From assembly GCF_030732985.1 (NCBI RefSeq), contig NZ_JASHJX010000008.1, positions 1 through 64,000 on the forward strand: a DNA stretch of 64,000 nt, read 5' to 3'. Shown here in pieces: positions 1 to 9,531 of the stretch; position 1 is the first letter of the stretch; every line of letters begins with the position of its first letter. The notes below the pieces were generated by a model that was not told the DNA's origin, made no database searches, and saw nothing but the letters and a program-made list of their open reading frames with translations. The translations under genes were made by a program, and so were the position numbers. Source of the stretch: Nioella sp. MMSF_3534. Its GTDB lineage: Bacteria > Pseudomonadota > Alphaproteobacteria > Rhodobacterales > Rhodobacteraceae.

Positions 1-1991
1 CCTATACGCTGACAGACGCTGCCGGCAACGAGAGCGATCCGAGCGGCATCCTGCCGATCACGATCGACACGGGGGCGCCTGCGGCACCCGCGGCGCCGAC
101 GAGCTATGCGGACAATGTCGGTGCGATCATCGATCCTGCGAGCACGGCGGCGACGACGGATGACAGCCAGCCTGGGATCAACATCGGCGCCGGCCTGACG
201 GATACGCCGACGCTCTATGTGGACGGTGTTGCCGTTGCGGCGACCTATGACCCTGTGGCCGGGACGCTGACGCCCGACGCACCGCTGGCGGATGGGGCGC
301 ATGACTTCACCTATACGCTGACAGACGCTGCCGGCAACGAGAGCGATCCGAGCGGCATCCTGCCGATCACGATCGACACGGGGGCGGTTGCGGGGACGCT
401 TTCCTTTGCGAACCTTGTTGACAGCGGTGTTGCGGGTGACGGGATCACCAATGACAACACGTTCGATCTGTCTCTGACCGGCCAGGAGGCCGGTGCGACG
501 GTTGCCTATGAAGTGTCGACGGATGGCGGCACGAACTGGGTGCCGACGACGGCAGCGCAGGCGGGGATCGCGGACGGGTCGTACCAGTTCCGTGCGCAGG
601 TGACGGATGCGGCGGGGAACACGGCCCCGAGCAACGTGATCTCTGTGACGATCGATACGGGGCCGCCAGCGGAGCTGAGCTTGGAGGGCACAGCCTTCGG
701 CGGCCAGCTGATCAACCCTGTGACGGTCAGTGGGCGGACGTATTACTACTGGGACAGAGATAATTCGGGAGGATCTTCCGGGATTAGTGACGGTTCAGAC
801 CCTGATTTAGCAACTCACAACGAACTCGACGCTCTCTTCAACGGAGGCGCAGATACGACCAATTCGAGCAGTACCGTGATAGTGACCAATAGTTCAGGTC
901 AGATCATTACATTGCGGTTGCCCGAACTTGGGGATCCGAGCCATGTGGAGGGGACCACGACGAGTATTGGTGGGTATGAAGCGGATAACAATCCTGGTTA
1001 TACGGGCCTTCTGGATATCTGGGACGAACTCAATATAGGGTTCACTACCAATGGTATCCCCGCCGGCTGGCCATCGGCCGTGTTTTGGTCAGCATCGTCG
1101 ACGGGTTCAGAGGTGCATGCTGCTCTGAGCCTTACCACCGGCGCCACGAACAGCACAAACGACGCATGGTCTAGATTTGTGGCGCTGGAGGTGGTGGAGG
1201 TGGCCACGCCCGTAGCGATCGACATGGACGGGGACGGGCAGGTGGCTTACAGCACCGCACGGTTTGATGTGAATGGCGATGGCGAGATTGACGAAACCGG
1301 ATGGGTTGCTGGGAATGACGGCGTGCTGTTCTGGGACCGCGAAGGGGACGGGCAGCTGCATGACAGCGGTCAGTACATCTTCGGCCAGGATACGGGATCT
1401 GACCTTGCCGGGTTGCGTCAGGATTTCGACAGCAACCAGGATGGCCTGTTCAATGCCGAGGACGAACGGTTCGCCGAGTTCGGCGTCTGGCAGGACGTGG
1501 ATCAGGACGGGATGCTGGACGATGGCGAGATGCGGTTGCTGAGCGACCTGGGGATCGTCGAGATCGACCTTTACGGCGATGGCGTGAGTTCCAACCCGAC
1601 CGATAACGTCCATGTTCAGGGGAGCTCTACCGCGACGCTGGCGGACGGTTCGACCATCGTGATCCAGGACGCGGCGTTCCTGTATATCGGGACGAATGAA
1701 ATGGTGAGCGCGTCGCATGACGGCGATCCGGTTGTCTCTGATAATCTGGGTGTGTTGAGCGATCTTATCATTGATCTGGACGACGAAGACGATACCGGAA
1801 TTCTGGATGACTTCGGGAACCTGATCGAGGCAGCGCAGGAGGAGAGCACGGACAGCCCTGTTAAACAGCTCACCGATGACTTCGGAAACGTCATCTCGGA
1901 TGTCGCATCTAATACTGCTGGCGTGACCGACGCACAGATTGACACATTGAGCGATCTGTATTTCGACACGCTGCCGATGTCTGTTGTCTAA
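1..1991 (+). CDS. C-terminal part of a giant Ig-like repeat adhesin exported by type I secretion
   Basis: The reading frame is already open at the left edge, so only the last 663 residues are present. The first part is Ig-like/Bap-type repeats ending in a TDAAGNxS...ITIDTG pattern; two near-identical copies lie 309 bp (103 residues) apart. Next comes a segment rich in W, G and S (about 720-1200) with an FWSAS motif resembling DUF1566/Lcl-type domains. Then follow Asp-rich calcium loops (DMDGDGQ, DVNGDGEID, DSNQDGLFN, DVDQDGMLDDGE; about 1225-1545), as in EF-hand or dockerin-like adhesin tails. The end is acidic, then hydrophobic (DLYFDTLPMSVV), which fits an uncleaved C-terminal type I secretion signal. 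The ABC transporter 300 bp downstream supports this. The architecture is known for Lap-type and RTX adhesins; a surface or biofilm role is inferred. Confidence 0.8.
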   Translation, partial: YTLTDAAGNESDPSGILPITIDTGAPAAPAAPTSYADNVGAIIDPASTAATTDDSQPGINIGAGLTDTPTLYVDGVAVAATYDPVAGTLTPDAPLADGAHDFTYTLTDAAGNESDPSGILPITIDTGAVAGTLSFANLVDSGVAGDGITNDNTFDLSLTGQEAGATVAYEVSTDGGTNWVPTTAAQAGIADGSYQFRAQVTDAAGNTAPSNVISVTIDTGPPAELSLEGTAFGGQLINPVTVSGRTYYYWDRDNSGGSSGISDGSDPDLATHNELDALFNGGADTTNSSSTVIVTNSSGQIITLRLPELGDPSHVEGTTTSIGGYEADNNPGYTGLLDIWDELNIGFTTNGIPAGWPSAVFWSASSTGSEVHAALSLTTGATNSTNDAWSRFVALEVVEVATPVAIDMDGDGQVAYSTARFDVNGDGEIDETGWVAGNDGVLFWDREGDGQLHDSGQYIFGQDTGSDLAGLRQDFDSNQDGLFNAEDERFAEFGVWQDVDQDGMLDDGEMRLLSDLGIVEIDLYGDGVSSNPTDNVHVQGSSTATLADGSTIVIQDAAFLYIGTNEMVSASHDGDPVVSDNLGVLSDLIIDLDDEDDTGILDDFGNLIEAAQEESTDSPVKQLTDDFGNVISDVASNTAGVTDAQIDTLSDLYFDTLPMSVV

Positions 1992-2158
1992 CGATGGCAG
2001 CATGAACAACGACCCCTTCCCGGTGGCAGCATGGGATGGGGTCGTTATGATGCATCAGTGCCTGAATCTATCGGCCGAGAGGAACTCCACCTTCGCAATT
2101 GAACGGATCGAGGGAGCAGGTTGCCCAACTGATGCGGGCTTTACTCACGGAGCCCAAC

Positions 2159-2204
2159 TTGGCCCCTTTCCTCACACTTCGAGGAAAAGGGGCCACTTTT
2201 GTTT
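2159..2204 (+). terminator. Strong rho-independent terminator after the adhesin
   Basis: A GGCCCCTTT-CCTC arm pairs with GAGGAAAAGGGGCC around a short loop, with one bulged A, and is followed by CTTTTGTTT. It closes the adhesin transcript before the transporter gene. The rest of 1992-2293 holds no supported gene. Confidence 0.8.
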
Positions 2205-2293
2205 CAAGTGAAGCCTAACGGCAAGAGATTCAACGACACGGAAAATGTTTCGTCCGTCACACCAACGATCAACGCCGAGATAGGAGAGTAATC

Positions 2294-4450
2294 TTGTCCA
2301 ACAATGATGCGACGATTTTGTCATTCAAGTTTCCATTTCAGTCTCTTGAGGCGGCAACAGTCGCATACTTCTCAGTTCTTGATGTTCCGGTCTCCGTCCA
2401 GGATCTGACAGACGGGCTGCCCATCAAAGACAGTGGATTAACCACTGATTTGCTGGAGAGAGCAACGAGGCGAGTTGGATATCTTCCTGTCTGGTTTCAA
2501 GCAAAAACCATTAGTGAACATGACTTGCCCTGCTGTGTCGCGTTCGGCGAAGATGAGTACCTTGTGGTTATTGAGAAAAACGGTGAAAGCCTATATGTCC
2601 TCGATCCAGAACGTCCAGAAACATTCAGAGCCGTGTCCGAGGAGTTCTTTCTGGGACGGTTCAGCGGACGCGCTTTTTCACTTCGCGCAACAGTAGATCA
2701 ACTGCAGAAAAAACATGTGTCGCAGCCAGCGCCAAAGCATTGGTTCTGGGGACGTCTGGTACTGAAGAAATCGACACTCTTTGATATTTTCATATCCTCA
2801 CTGTTCGCTAACGTTTTAGCGGTCGTAACATCCCTTTTCGCAATGCAGGTATACGACAGAGTTATTCCCGGGCAGTCTGAAGCTACTTTGTGGGTCTTGG
2901 CTGGTGGGGTCGGGATGGCAATTCTTTTTGAGGCCGTTTTAAGAATTTCTCGCTCAAAGCTGATTGACCGACTTGGCCGAAGTTCGGAACTCGAAATTTC
3001 GCAAGATGTATTTTCCAGAGTGATTGGAATGAAGTTGGACAGTCGTCCTGCATCTCCTGGCGCAATTGTTAGTATCGTGAGAGAATTTTCATCTATCAGA
3101 GAGTTCTTCACTTCGGCCTGCGTTGGAGTAGTATCGGATCTACCGTTTGCCTTTGTCTTTCTTGCTCTTATTTACTTTATAGCCGGCAACGTTGTCTGGG
3201 TCGTCATAGCTGGATCAATCCTCATTATTATTCCAAGCATCGTTTTTCGCAAGAGGATGGCTGAGATCTCATCGGAAAATATGGGCGGTATTTCAGCAGC
3301 ATCTCGATTGATGACCGAAGTTAGCTATAGCTTGGAGTCAATAAAGGTTAATCGAATGGAGGGCTTTTTCCAGCGTCAATGGGAAGAGATTCTGGAGCTT
3401 AATTCAGAAAAGACCAGTATTCAACGCAATTTGGGGACGATTCTGAATCAATGGGGGGGCTCAATGCAGCAAGTTACTTATGTTGCTGCAATAATAGCCG
3501 GGGTTTACATGGTTTTTGCTGGGGAGCTTTCCGTTGGCGCAATCCTTGCAATTAGCATTCTCTCATCGCGAACGTTGGCTCCATTCACACAATTCTCTCA
3601 GATTCTACTTCGATGGCAGAATATGAAGATTGCACTTTCTGCGTTAGACACTGTCATGAATTCCACGCAAGACGAACAACCAGACAAGCAGTATGTTCGA
3701 AAAAGTCGTCTCGGCGATAGTGTAGAATTGGATCAGGTCAGATTCGCGTTCCCCAATACAAAGATTTTGGCCTTGACTGTAGACAATCTCAAAGTGCCTT
3801 GCGGGGATAGGGTTGCCCTTATGGGGGCAAATGGATCAGGAAAATCTACGCTTCTAAAGCTTATTGGCAAGATTCACGAGCCAATTGATGGTAGAGTTCT
3901 AATAGATGGAATAGATGCAAGACAGATCTCTACGAAAGATATAAGAGGAAGCATCGGATATCTCTCTCAAGATGTTAAACTTTATAGAGGTTCGCTTAGG
4001 GAAAACCTGATTGGGTATAGGTCTGCACACGATGATGTGAGCTTGCTGGATGCCTTATCATTTGTTGGGCTTGGTGATTTTATTCGTCAACATCCTGAGG
4101 GGCTTGATCTCGAGATCTTGGATGGAGGCGATGGCCTATCAATGGGTCAGAGACAGTCAATTGGGCTTGCTAGGATCATCCTGCAGGATCCTTCAATTAT
4201 TTTGCTAGATGAACCAACTTCTGCGATGGATCAAAGTATTGAGTCAGTCGTTGTCGAGAGAATTGGTAAGTGGATTGAGGGAAGGACGTGCATAGTCGCG
4301 ACACATCGTCCTAGAATACTCTCACAGGTTAATAGGGTTCTTGTGCTTCATAACGGGCGAATCGTATTGGACGAACCGCGCGAAATAGCACTTAGGAAGC
4401 TCTCGACGGGAAATCGCGGCCTGGTTGTACCCACGGCTACCACTAGCTGA
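2294..4450 (+). CDS. Type I secretion ABC transporter (LssB/LapB-like) with degenerate C39 domain
   Basis: A 718-aa inner-membrane permease-ATPase. Residues 1-140 are a C39-like domain lacking the catalytic Gln and Cys, so it should bind but not cleave substrate, as in HlyB and LapB exporters. Residues 155-440 are the transmembrane domain. The ATPase shows Walker A GANGSGKST (about residue 511), signature LSMGQRQ (about 615), Walker B with D-loop ILLDEPTSAMD and H-loop VATHR. The TTG start is preceded by AGGAGAG at good spacing. Its position behind the adhesin makes that protein the likely substrate. The gene is visibly AT-richer than the adhesin. Its usual HlyD and TolC partners are not adjacent; candidates lie about 26 kb away at 30643-33227. 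Strong for family, moderate for substrate. Confidence 0.88.
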   Translation: MSNNDATILSFKFPFQSLEAATVAYFSVLDVPVSVQDLTDGLPIKDSGLTTDLLERATRRVGYLPVWFQAKTISEHDLPCCVAFGEDEYLVVIEKNGESLYVLDPERPETFRAVSEEFFLGRFSGRAFSLRATVDQLQKKHVSQPAPKHWFWGRLVLKKSTLFDIFISSLFANVLAVVTSLFAMQVYDRVIPGQSEATLWVLAGGVGMAILFEAVLRISRSKLIDRLGRSSELEISQDVFSRVIGMKLDSRPASPGAIVSIVREFSSIREFFTSACVGVVSDLPFAFVFLALIYFIAGNVVWVVIAGSILIIIPSIVFRKRMAEISSENMGGISAASRLMTEVSYSLESIKVNRMEGFFQRQWEEILELNSEKTSIQRNLGTILNQWGGSMQQVTYVAAIIAGVYMVFAGELSVGAILAISILSSRTLAPFTQFSQILLRWQNMKIALSALDTVMNSTQDEQPDKQYVRKSRLGDSVELDQVRFAFPNTKILALTVDNLKVPCGDRVALMGANGSGKSTLLKLIGKIHEPIDGRVLIDGIDARQISTKDIRGSIGYLSQDVKLYRGSLRENLIGYRSAHDDVSLLDALSFVGLGDFIRQHPEGLDLEILDGGDGLSMGQRQSIGLARIILQDPSIILLDEPTSAMDQSIESVVVERIGKWIEGRTCIVATHRPRILSQVNRVLVLHNGRIVLDEPREIALRKLSTGNRGLVVPTATTS

Positions 4451-4508
4451 TGGACTATCCTGAATTTTTTGCGCTGACGTGGTAACTGCTCGAAGAGGAG
4501 ACCCACGT

Positions 4509-5393
4509 ATGAGCCTCAATAAAGACTTGCAGGACCGCCTGATGGAAGGGCGTTCACCCGGTGACCTGTTTGGCAAGACCAGCATCCTAGCAGAACTGAC
4601 CAAGGCGCTAGCGGAACGTGCGCTGAGCACGGAGATGGATGTCCATCTCCATGAAGAGCGCACGGAGGAAGCGCCTGAGGGCCGGATCCAGCACCCCAAT
4701 CACTGCAACGGGCGTAGCCAGAAGACTGTGATCACCGACAGCGGCAAAGTTTTTCTGGACATCCCCCGCGACCGGAACGGCACCTTCGATCCGCTGCTTA
4801 TCGCCGAGTATCAGCGCCGCTTTCCCGAGTTCGACCGCAAGATCGTCAGCATGTATGCCCGCGGCATGGCCACCCGCGAGACCCGGGGCCATATCGAGGG
4901 AATCTATGGCGTCGAGGCCTCGCCCGGCCTGATTTCCGCGATCACCGACGCCGTGATGGAGGAGGTCACCGCCTGGCAGATCCGCCCTCTGGAACCCTGC
5001 TATCCGATCGCCTTCATGGACGCGATCCGGGTCAATATCCGCAGCAATGGGGCGGTCTCGAACAAGGCGGTCTTCGGGGCCCTCGCGGTTTTGCCAGATG
5101 GCACACGCGACGTTCTGGGCCTGTGGTTTCAGGCCAATGAGGGCGCCAAGTTCTGGGCCAAGGTTATCAGCGCCCTGCGCAACCGGGGCGTCCAGGGCAT
5201 CCTGATCGCCCTCGCGGACGGGCTGAAGGGCTTTCCGCAGGCCATCGAGGCGGCACTTCCACGGACCCGGATCCAGACCTGCATCGTCCATCTGTTGCCC
5301 AATGCCATGAACTTCGCCAGCTACAAGGACCATGATGTGTTACCCAACGCGCCCTCGGCCGTTGTCAGAGTTTCCGCCCTAAAGTTACTTTAA
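4509..5393 (+). pseudogene. IS256-family (Mutator-type) transposase, 3'-truncated
   Basis: The frame opens with MSLNKDLQDRLMEG and runs through the N-terminal domain and the DDE core (DIPRDRNGTFDP, SMYARGMATRE, CYPIAFMDAIRV, GILIALADGLKGFP, CIVHL). About 280 residues match the family, against roughly 400 in complete members. Similarity stops after NFASYKDHD (about 5335) and the frame ends 19 codons later. The left boundary must lie between 4451 and 4508, directly after the transporter gene. The element is dead on its own. It abuts a truncated MmeI-like gene, so the same deletion may have removed both missing parts. Confidence 0.85.
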
Positions 5394-5451
5394 GTCTCCA
5401 GTTCTAGATGCAACGCATCACAGGAATTAGGCGAATAAAAAGGCGGCAGAG

Positions 5452-6471
5452 ATGCCATCAGAAACTAATAATGCGATCGGGTCAGGTATCGCCAACTCCT
5501 GTGAGGGTGAATCTAGAAGAGCGTGCGCTGTGTTTGCCGGAATGGATGTTCTTGCTTGCAAGGGCGTCCATCTTCAGGGAGATGGATTCGTCCTCTCTAG
5601 AAGTGAGGCTTATGAACTGCGGCAGATGAGGGCCGAATCACGAAAGCACATCCGCCCGTTTTGCTCAGCTCCAGATATTATTAAGCACCCTCAAGGTAGA
5701 TGGGTAATAGATTTATTTGGGCTAACTGAAGCTGAAGTTCAGTATCGGTTTCCTAGAATATATTGGCACCTATTCAGAACGGTGAAGCCGGAAAGAGATG
5801 TTCGCTCTCGTAGAAGTCCTGTTAATAGTTGGTGGTTGCATTCAGATCCTCGACCGAAACTCCGTGAGGCTATAACAGGGAAAAAAAGATACATAGTCAC
5901 TGCTGAGAAGATGAAACATCGAGCATTCCAGTTCGTCGATGCATCAACACTGCCAGATGCGAGGGTTGTGGCAATAGCATCAGAGAGCGCCGCTCTTCTG
6001 TCATTGTTGTCGTCCAAGTTCCACATCTTATGGGCATCACATGCTGCGCACTTAAATAAGCAAGGGGAATACTGTAGCTCAAGATGCTTTTCTGGATTTC
6101 CTTTCCATTCTGTGAGTAATGCATATTTCAGCCGATTGGAGGAACTCGGAGAACGTCTTGATGAGTGGCAGAAGGAACTTCAAATTCAGAATCCCAAGGC
6201 TGGAATTGGCAGAATGTACTCAGAAGTTGAAGCCTATCGCCAACGACGGCAATCCACCAAATTTACAACAAACAAACCAATCGGCCGCAGCGCGCTTTTA
6301 CTTGCTGAAGTCTTGGATGAAATTGATGTGACAACCGCTGAGGCTTTGTGTGTACCGCGGCACATGAAGAATCGAGAAATACTCGATTTTCTAATTGACC
6401 TAAGCGGCTCTGATGCCAAATCTCGCACGGAATTTTTTTTGGATACTCGGGATGATTGCAGGATTACATGA
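5452..6471 (+). pseudogene. C-terminal fragment of an MmeI/type IIL-like restriction-modification enzyme
   Basis: The frame encodes 339 residues matching the target-recognition end of MmeI-like methyltransferase-endonucleases: GVHLQGDGFVLSRSEA, then GRWVIDLFGLTEAEVQYRFP, HLFRTVKPERDVRSRR, WWLHSDPRPKLREAI, RYIVTAEKMKHRAFQF, LPDARVVAIASES and SSKFHILWA. The nuclease domain and the catalytic methyltransferase motifs are absent, because the gene is cut on its 5' side next to the IS256 fragment. The first 25 or so residues probably come from the junction. Without catalytic parts it cannot methylate or cut. It is AT-rich, suggesting an origin different from the surrounding high-GC genes. Family assignment is by motif reading only. 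Confidence 0.7.
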
Positions 6472-6910
6472 GCAAGACTATATCCATATCCTGTAAGGTC
6501 AGAAACCGGTCCTCCAACAACGCAGTACTCAAGCGCAGTTGCAGGTTGAAAGTTTGGCTTGATCCCGAGGTGAGCTGGCTTGCCATACAGATAGACAACT
6601 TCAGTCTCCTGCTAACCTCCAGCTTTGCTACGATTCAGAGGCGACTTTTCATCTTGGTCTTTCTCGGCACAGCCATCACTCAAACGACTGGATTCGTCGA
6701 GAGCCTGTTGCGCTTTGTCAGTGTGGAATGGCCTGCATTCGAATTCAGAACGCTGAGCAGTGCAGAAGTTCGTCGCTGTTAACAACCCACGTAGCAGTTT
6801 TCAGGGGACAGAACATATGGGGGTAGCCATCAATACCCACGATTTCAACAAAGTGAGACCACGATGGCAGATTTGGTTGAATGCGTTTTCGAAAGCTAGG
6901 GTAAGAAATA
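6472..6910. other. 439-bp stretch with no supported gene
   Basis: Short open frames occur here but none has a convincing ribosome-binding site or recognisable family. The stretch separates the truncated restriction-modification gene from the Hint-domain gene and probably contains a rearrangement junction. Confidence 0.5.
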
Positions 6911-7912
6911 GTGGCGCTTATAACTCTTACATTTCCACCGGGCACATGTGCTACGATATCGAAATCAGGATTAACCTGGAGTGTTGTTGCCGTTAACACA
7001 AACCCAGTCACCGTTACCGTGGATGATGCCAATAATGATGGCTTTGTGTCCGGAGTTGAATGGGATGCCGCTATCAGCGGGGGAGGTAATGATACCGGAT
7101 CGTCAAACTACCTTTTCGATGGTAACGGTTCATCCGGACAGCTCTATGCCACTGACGGAACAACCACTTTTATAATTGGGCAGGATGTCACCATCCTAAA
7201 GGCGGGGCTTTCGAATACGTTCGAAGCGGATGTCACCGATGTCATTTGCCTGACCAGGGGCACGCTCGTTCTGACCGATACGGGCTGGACAGCTATTGAA
7301 GAGATTGCTGTAGGACGAGGTATCGCAACAGCTGAGGGCGAGATCGAAAAGGTTCGGTGGATCGGCCGAAACCTACTCGGACTGGACGAGCTTAAGCGCG
7401 CACCCAAACTCCGGCCGGTTCGGATCACTGCCGGAGCACTTGGTCAGGGTCTCCCCTGGCGGGACTTGCTCGTCTCGCCGCAGCACCGAATGCTGGTTCG
7501 CTCAGCGATCGCCCGACGGATGTTCGGATGTGCCGAGGTACTCATTCCTGCGATCAAGCTAACTTCGCTCCCGGGTATCTACATCGACACAAAGATCGAG
7601 TGGGTGGAGTACTTCCACATATTATTGAATCAGCATGAGATCATCTTCGCAGAAGGTGCCCAATCAGAAAGTCTCTATACGGGTCCGCAAGCCCTAATAG
7701 CTCTTAGCTCTGATGCACGAGAAGAGATTTTGAGTATCTTTCCCGAGCTTAAAGATCAGTCCCATGATCCGCGGCCTGCACGGCATATTCCATCAGGGAC
7801 GCGTCAAAAAAAGCTGATTGCACGGCACCGGACTAACAGACAGCCACTGCTTCAAGAAATCGAGGACGAACACATGACATGCGAGGAACGCGCGACCGAG
7901 TATCGATCGTAA
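6911..7912 (+). CDS. Hint-domain (intein/hedgehog-type) protein
   Basis: 333 aa from a GTG start. Residues 1-110 are a Thr/Gly/Asp-rich N-region. Residues 112-255 form a Hint domain: ICLTRGTLVLTDTGWTAIEEIAVG, then WIGRNLL, RPVRITAGALGQGLP, DLLVSPQHRMLV and EWVEYFHILLNQHEIIFAEGA. Such proteins are common in Rhodobacteraceae, often near type I exporters, and are presumed to be secreted and self-processing. The expected catalytic Cys is present at the domain start, in the ICLTRG segment. The C-terminal tail is basic and charged. There is no signal peptide, consistent with type I export. Substrate and role are unknown. The start is uncertain. Confidence 0.75.
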   Translation: MALITLTFPPGTCATISKSGLTWSVVAVNTNPVTVTVDDANNDGFVSGVEWDAAISGGGNDTGSSNYLFDGNGSSGQLYATDGTTTFIIGQDVTILKAGLSNTFEADVTDVICLTRGTLVLTDTGWTAIEEIAVGRGIATAEGEIEKVRWIGRNLLGLDELKRAPKLRPVRITAGALGQGLPWRDLLVSPQHRMLVRSAIARRMFGCAEVLIPAIKLTSLPGIYIDTKIEWVEYFHILLNQHEIIFAEGAQSESLYTGPQALIALSSDAREEILSIFPELKDQSHDPRPARHIPSGTRQKKLIARHRTNRQPLLQEIEDEHMTCEERATEYRS

Positions 7913-7937
7913 TCGCTCTGTTTTTCTTGATCTCACA

Positions 7938-8104
7938 CTCTGTGCCCCGGCATCGCGGGTGATGATCCGGTCACCGGGGTAGAGCGCCTCGACCGGCAGG
8001 GCCCCGGCCAGGGTCAGGATCTCGGTTCCCGGCGGCAGCGCCGCGGTCAGCCCGTCATCCGCAACCGGCCCCCCGTTCGGGGCGCGCCGTGGAATATCGC
8101 TCAT
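7938..8104 (-). pseudogene. N-terminal stub of another Hint-domain protein
   Basis: From the ATG at 8104 the frame reads MSDIPRRAPNGG, then LPPGTEILTLAGALPVEALY and PGDRIITRDAGA, the beginning of a Rhodobacteraceae Hint domain. Similarity stops near 7938-7945 and the frame continues as unrelated sequence. The 3' part is missing, so the gene is broken. It lies tail to tail with the intact Hint gene, suggesting recombination between Hint paralogues or with an incoming segment. Confidence 0.65.
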
Positions 8105-8157
8105 GGAATCGTCCTGCTCATGCCCGGCGATGATGCCCGCCTTGTGTTTCAACAAGG

Positions 8158-9531
8158 TTAACCCGCCACGGTCACAGACCCAACCTCTTTTTGTTCCCCA
8201 TCCTCCGGGTCGGCCAGCCGGAATCTCACCTCGAACCCGTCGGCCGCCCCCGGGCGCGGCGACGCGAGGGACAGGCTGTGTCCGCTCCGCACCGCGATGC
8301 AGGCGACGATATAAAGTCCGAGTCCGCTGCCCTGCGCCGCCGGAGCGGCACGCTGGAACCTCTCGGTCAACTGGGCGAGCCGGTCGGGGTCCACAACCGG
8401 CCCGGCATTCGACACCACCAGATCGCCCCCCGCAGTCAGGGTTACGCCGACCGCTTCATACTGGTCCCCGTGGCGCAGCGCATTGTCCACGAGGTTGCGG
8501 CAGACGATGCCAAGAGCGTCGGCATCAAGGGTCGTGGGCACCGGATCCTTCGGCAGGTCGAGCACCAGTGCGGGCGCCGCGGGGCTGCGCTGCATGTCCT
8601 CCACCACGATGCGCAGGGCTGTCCTTGCGTCATGCGCGTCATCCGAACGCAGCCGCCTGCCTTCGGCGCGCGCCAGTTGCATCAGCCGCTCGGTGCGTCG
8701 CGTCAGGCGCTTCAGCGTCTGTTCTATATCCTGCGCGCGCTGCACCGCGGCGGGGTCGTGGCTTTCCCGGCTCAGCCGCTGCGCCTGGGCGATCGCTCCT
8801 GCAAGGGGAGTGCGCAGTTCATGCGCGGCGTTGGCCGCGAAGCTTCGCTCGGCCTCGAAAGCGTCACGCAGACCCGCCAGAAGCCCGTTCAGCGTTCCGG
8901 CAAGCGGGGCAAGTTCCGCGGGCAGATCGTCGGCGGGAACCTGGGACAAATCGCGCGCGCCCCGGGTTTCGAGATGCCTGCGGAATCGGTTCAGGGGACC
9001 GAGGCTGAAGCGCACTGCAAGCGTGATCGCCACCAGTGCGACCGGCAACAGAACCAGCAGCGGCAGGCCAAGGCCCATCCGGATCTCGCGGGCGACCGCC
9101 GCGCGATGGGCCAGAGGTTCGGCCACGGTGATGCGGATCGTCCCCTGAACCGCCGCGTCGCTATAGAGCCGGTGGGTTTCGGTCTGGGCGAATCCCGGCC
9201 CGTCATAGGCGGGGAAGTCCTCGGGCAGAGCGCCATGCGATTGCAGCAGGATGCGCCCCTCGGCGTCGCGGACGACATAGGTGAAGAATTCGTCGATGTC
9301 CCGGATCGAGGCCAGCCGCTGTGTGCCCACGGGATCTTCCCGGCCCACGATATCGGTCACGGCGAGGGGCAGGATGCGTTCGGCGGTTTCGCGCAGGGCG
9401 CTGTCGAAGACCTCGTCCATTTCGCCGCGCACGATCAGCGCAGTGCCCGTCGCGGCCAGCAGCCACAGCACCGTCAGCACCAGCCCGACGGACAGGCCGA
9501 GCCGGGCCCGGAGGCTTGCGGGCCATTTCAT
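8158..9531 (-). CDS. Two-component sensor histidine kinase (QseC/TctE-like)
   Basis: 457 aa. The ATG at 9531 overlaps the regulator's stop as ATGA and gives MKWPASLRARLGL followed by a transmembrane helix. A periplasmic sensor segment (about 35-160), a second helix and a HAMP-like linker follow. The H-box AANAAHELRTPL has its His near residue 236; the N-box is NLVDNALRHG and the G-box GSGLGLYIV. The kinase is co-transcribed with the regulator at 9528-10187 and divergent from the PepSY/flavin operon, which is its likely target. Stimulus unknown; metal or redox stress is an inference from the neighbours. Confidence 0.9.
   Translation of the reverse strand: MKWPASLRARLGLSVGLVLTVLWLLAATGTALIVRGEMDEVFDSALRETAERILPLAVTDIVGREDPVGTQRLASIRDIDEFFTYVVRDAEGRILLQSHGALPEDFPAYDGPGFAQTETHRLYSDAAVQGTIRITVAEPLAHRAAVAREIRMGLGLPLLVLLPVALVAITLAVRFSLGPLNRFRRHLETRGARDLSQVPADDLPAELAPLAGTLNGLLAGLRDAFEAERSFAANAAHELRTPLAGAIAQAQRLSRESHDPAAVQRAQDIEQTLKRLTRRTERLMQLARAEGRRLRSDDAHDARTALRIVVEDMQRSPAAPALVLDLPKDPVPTTLDADALGIVCRNLVDNALRHGDQYEAVGVTLTAGGDLVVSNAGPVVDPDRLAQLTERFQRAAPAAQGSGLGLYIVACIAVRSGHSLSLASPRPGAADGFEVRFRLADPEDGEQKEVGSVTVAG

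Noticed and set aside
1107-2009. 300-codon minus-strand frame within the adhesin gene
   Set aside because: Shadow of the high-GC adhesin frame; composition is unstructured and no family is visible.
6456-6782. 108-codon frame after the MmeI-like fragment
   Set aside because: No family and poor start context; lies at a probable rearrangement junction.
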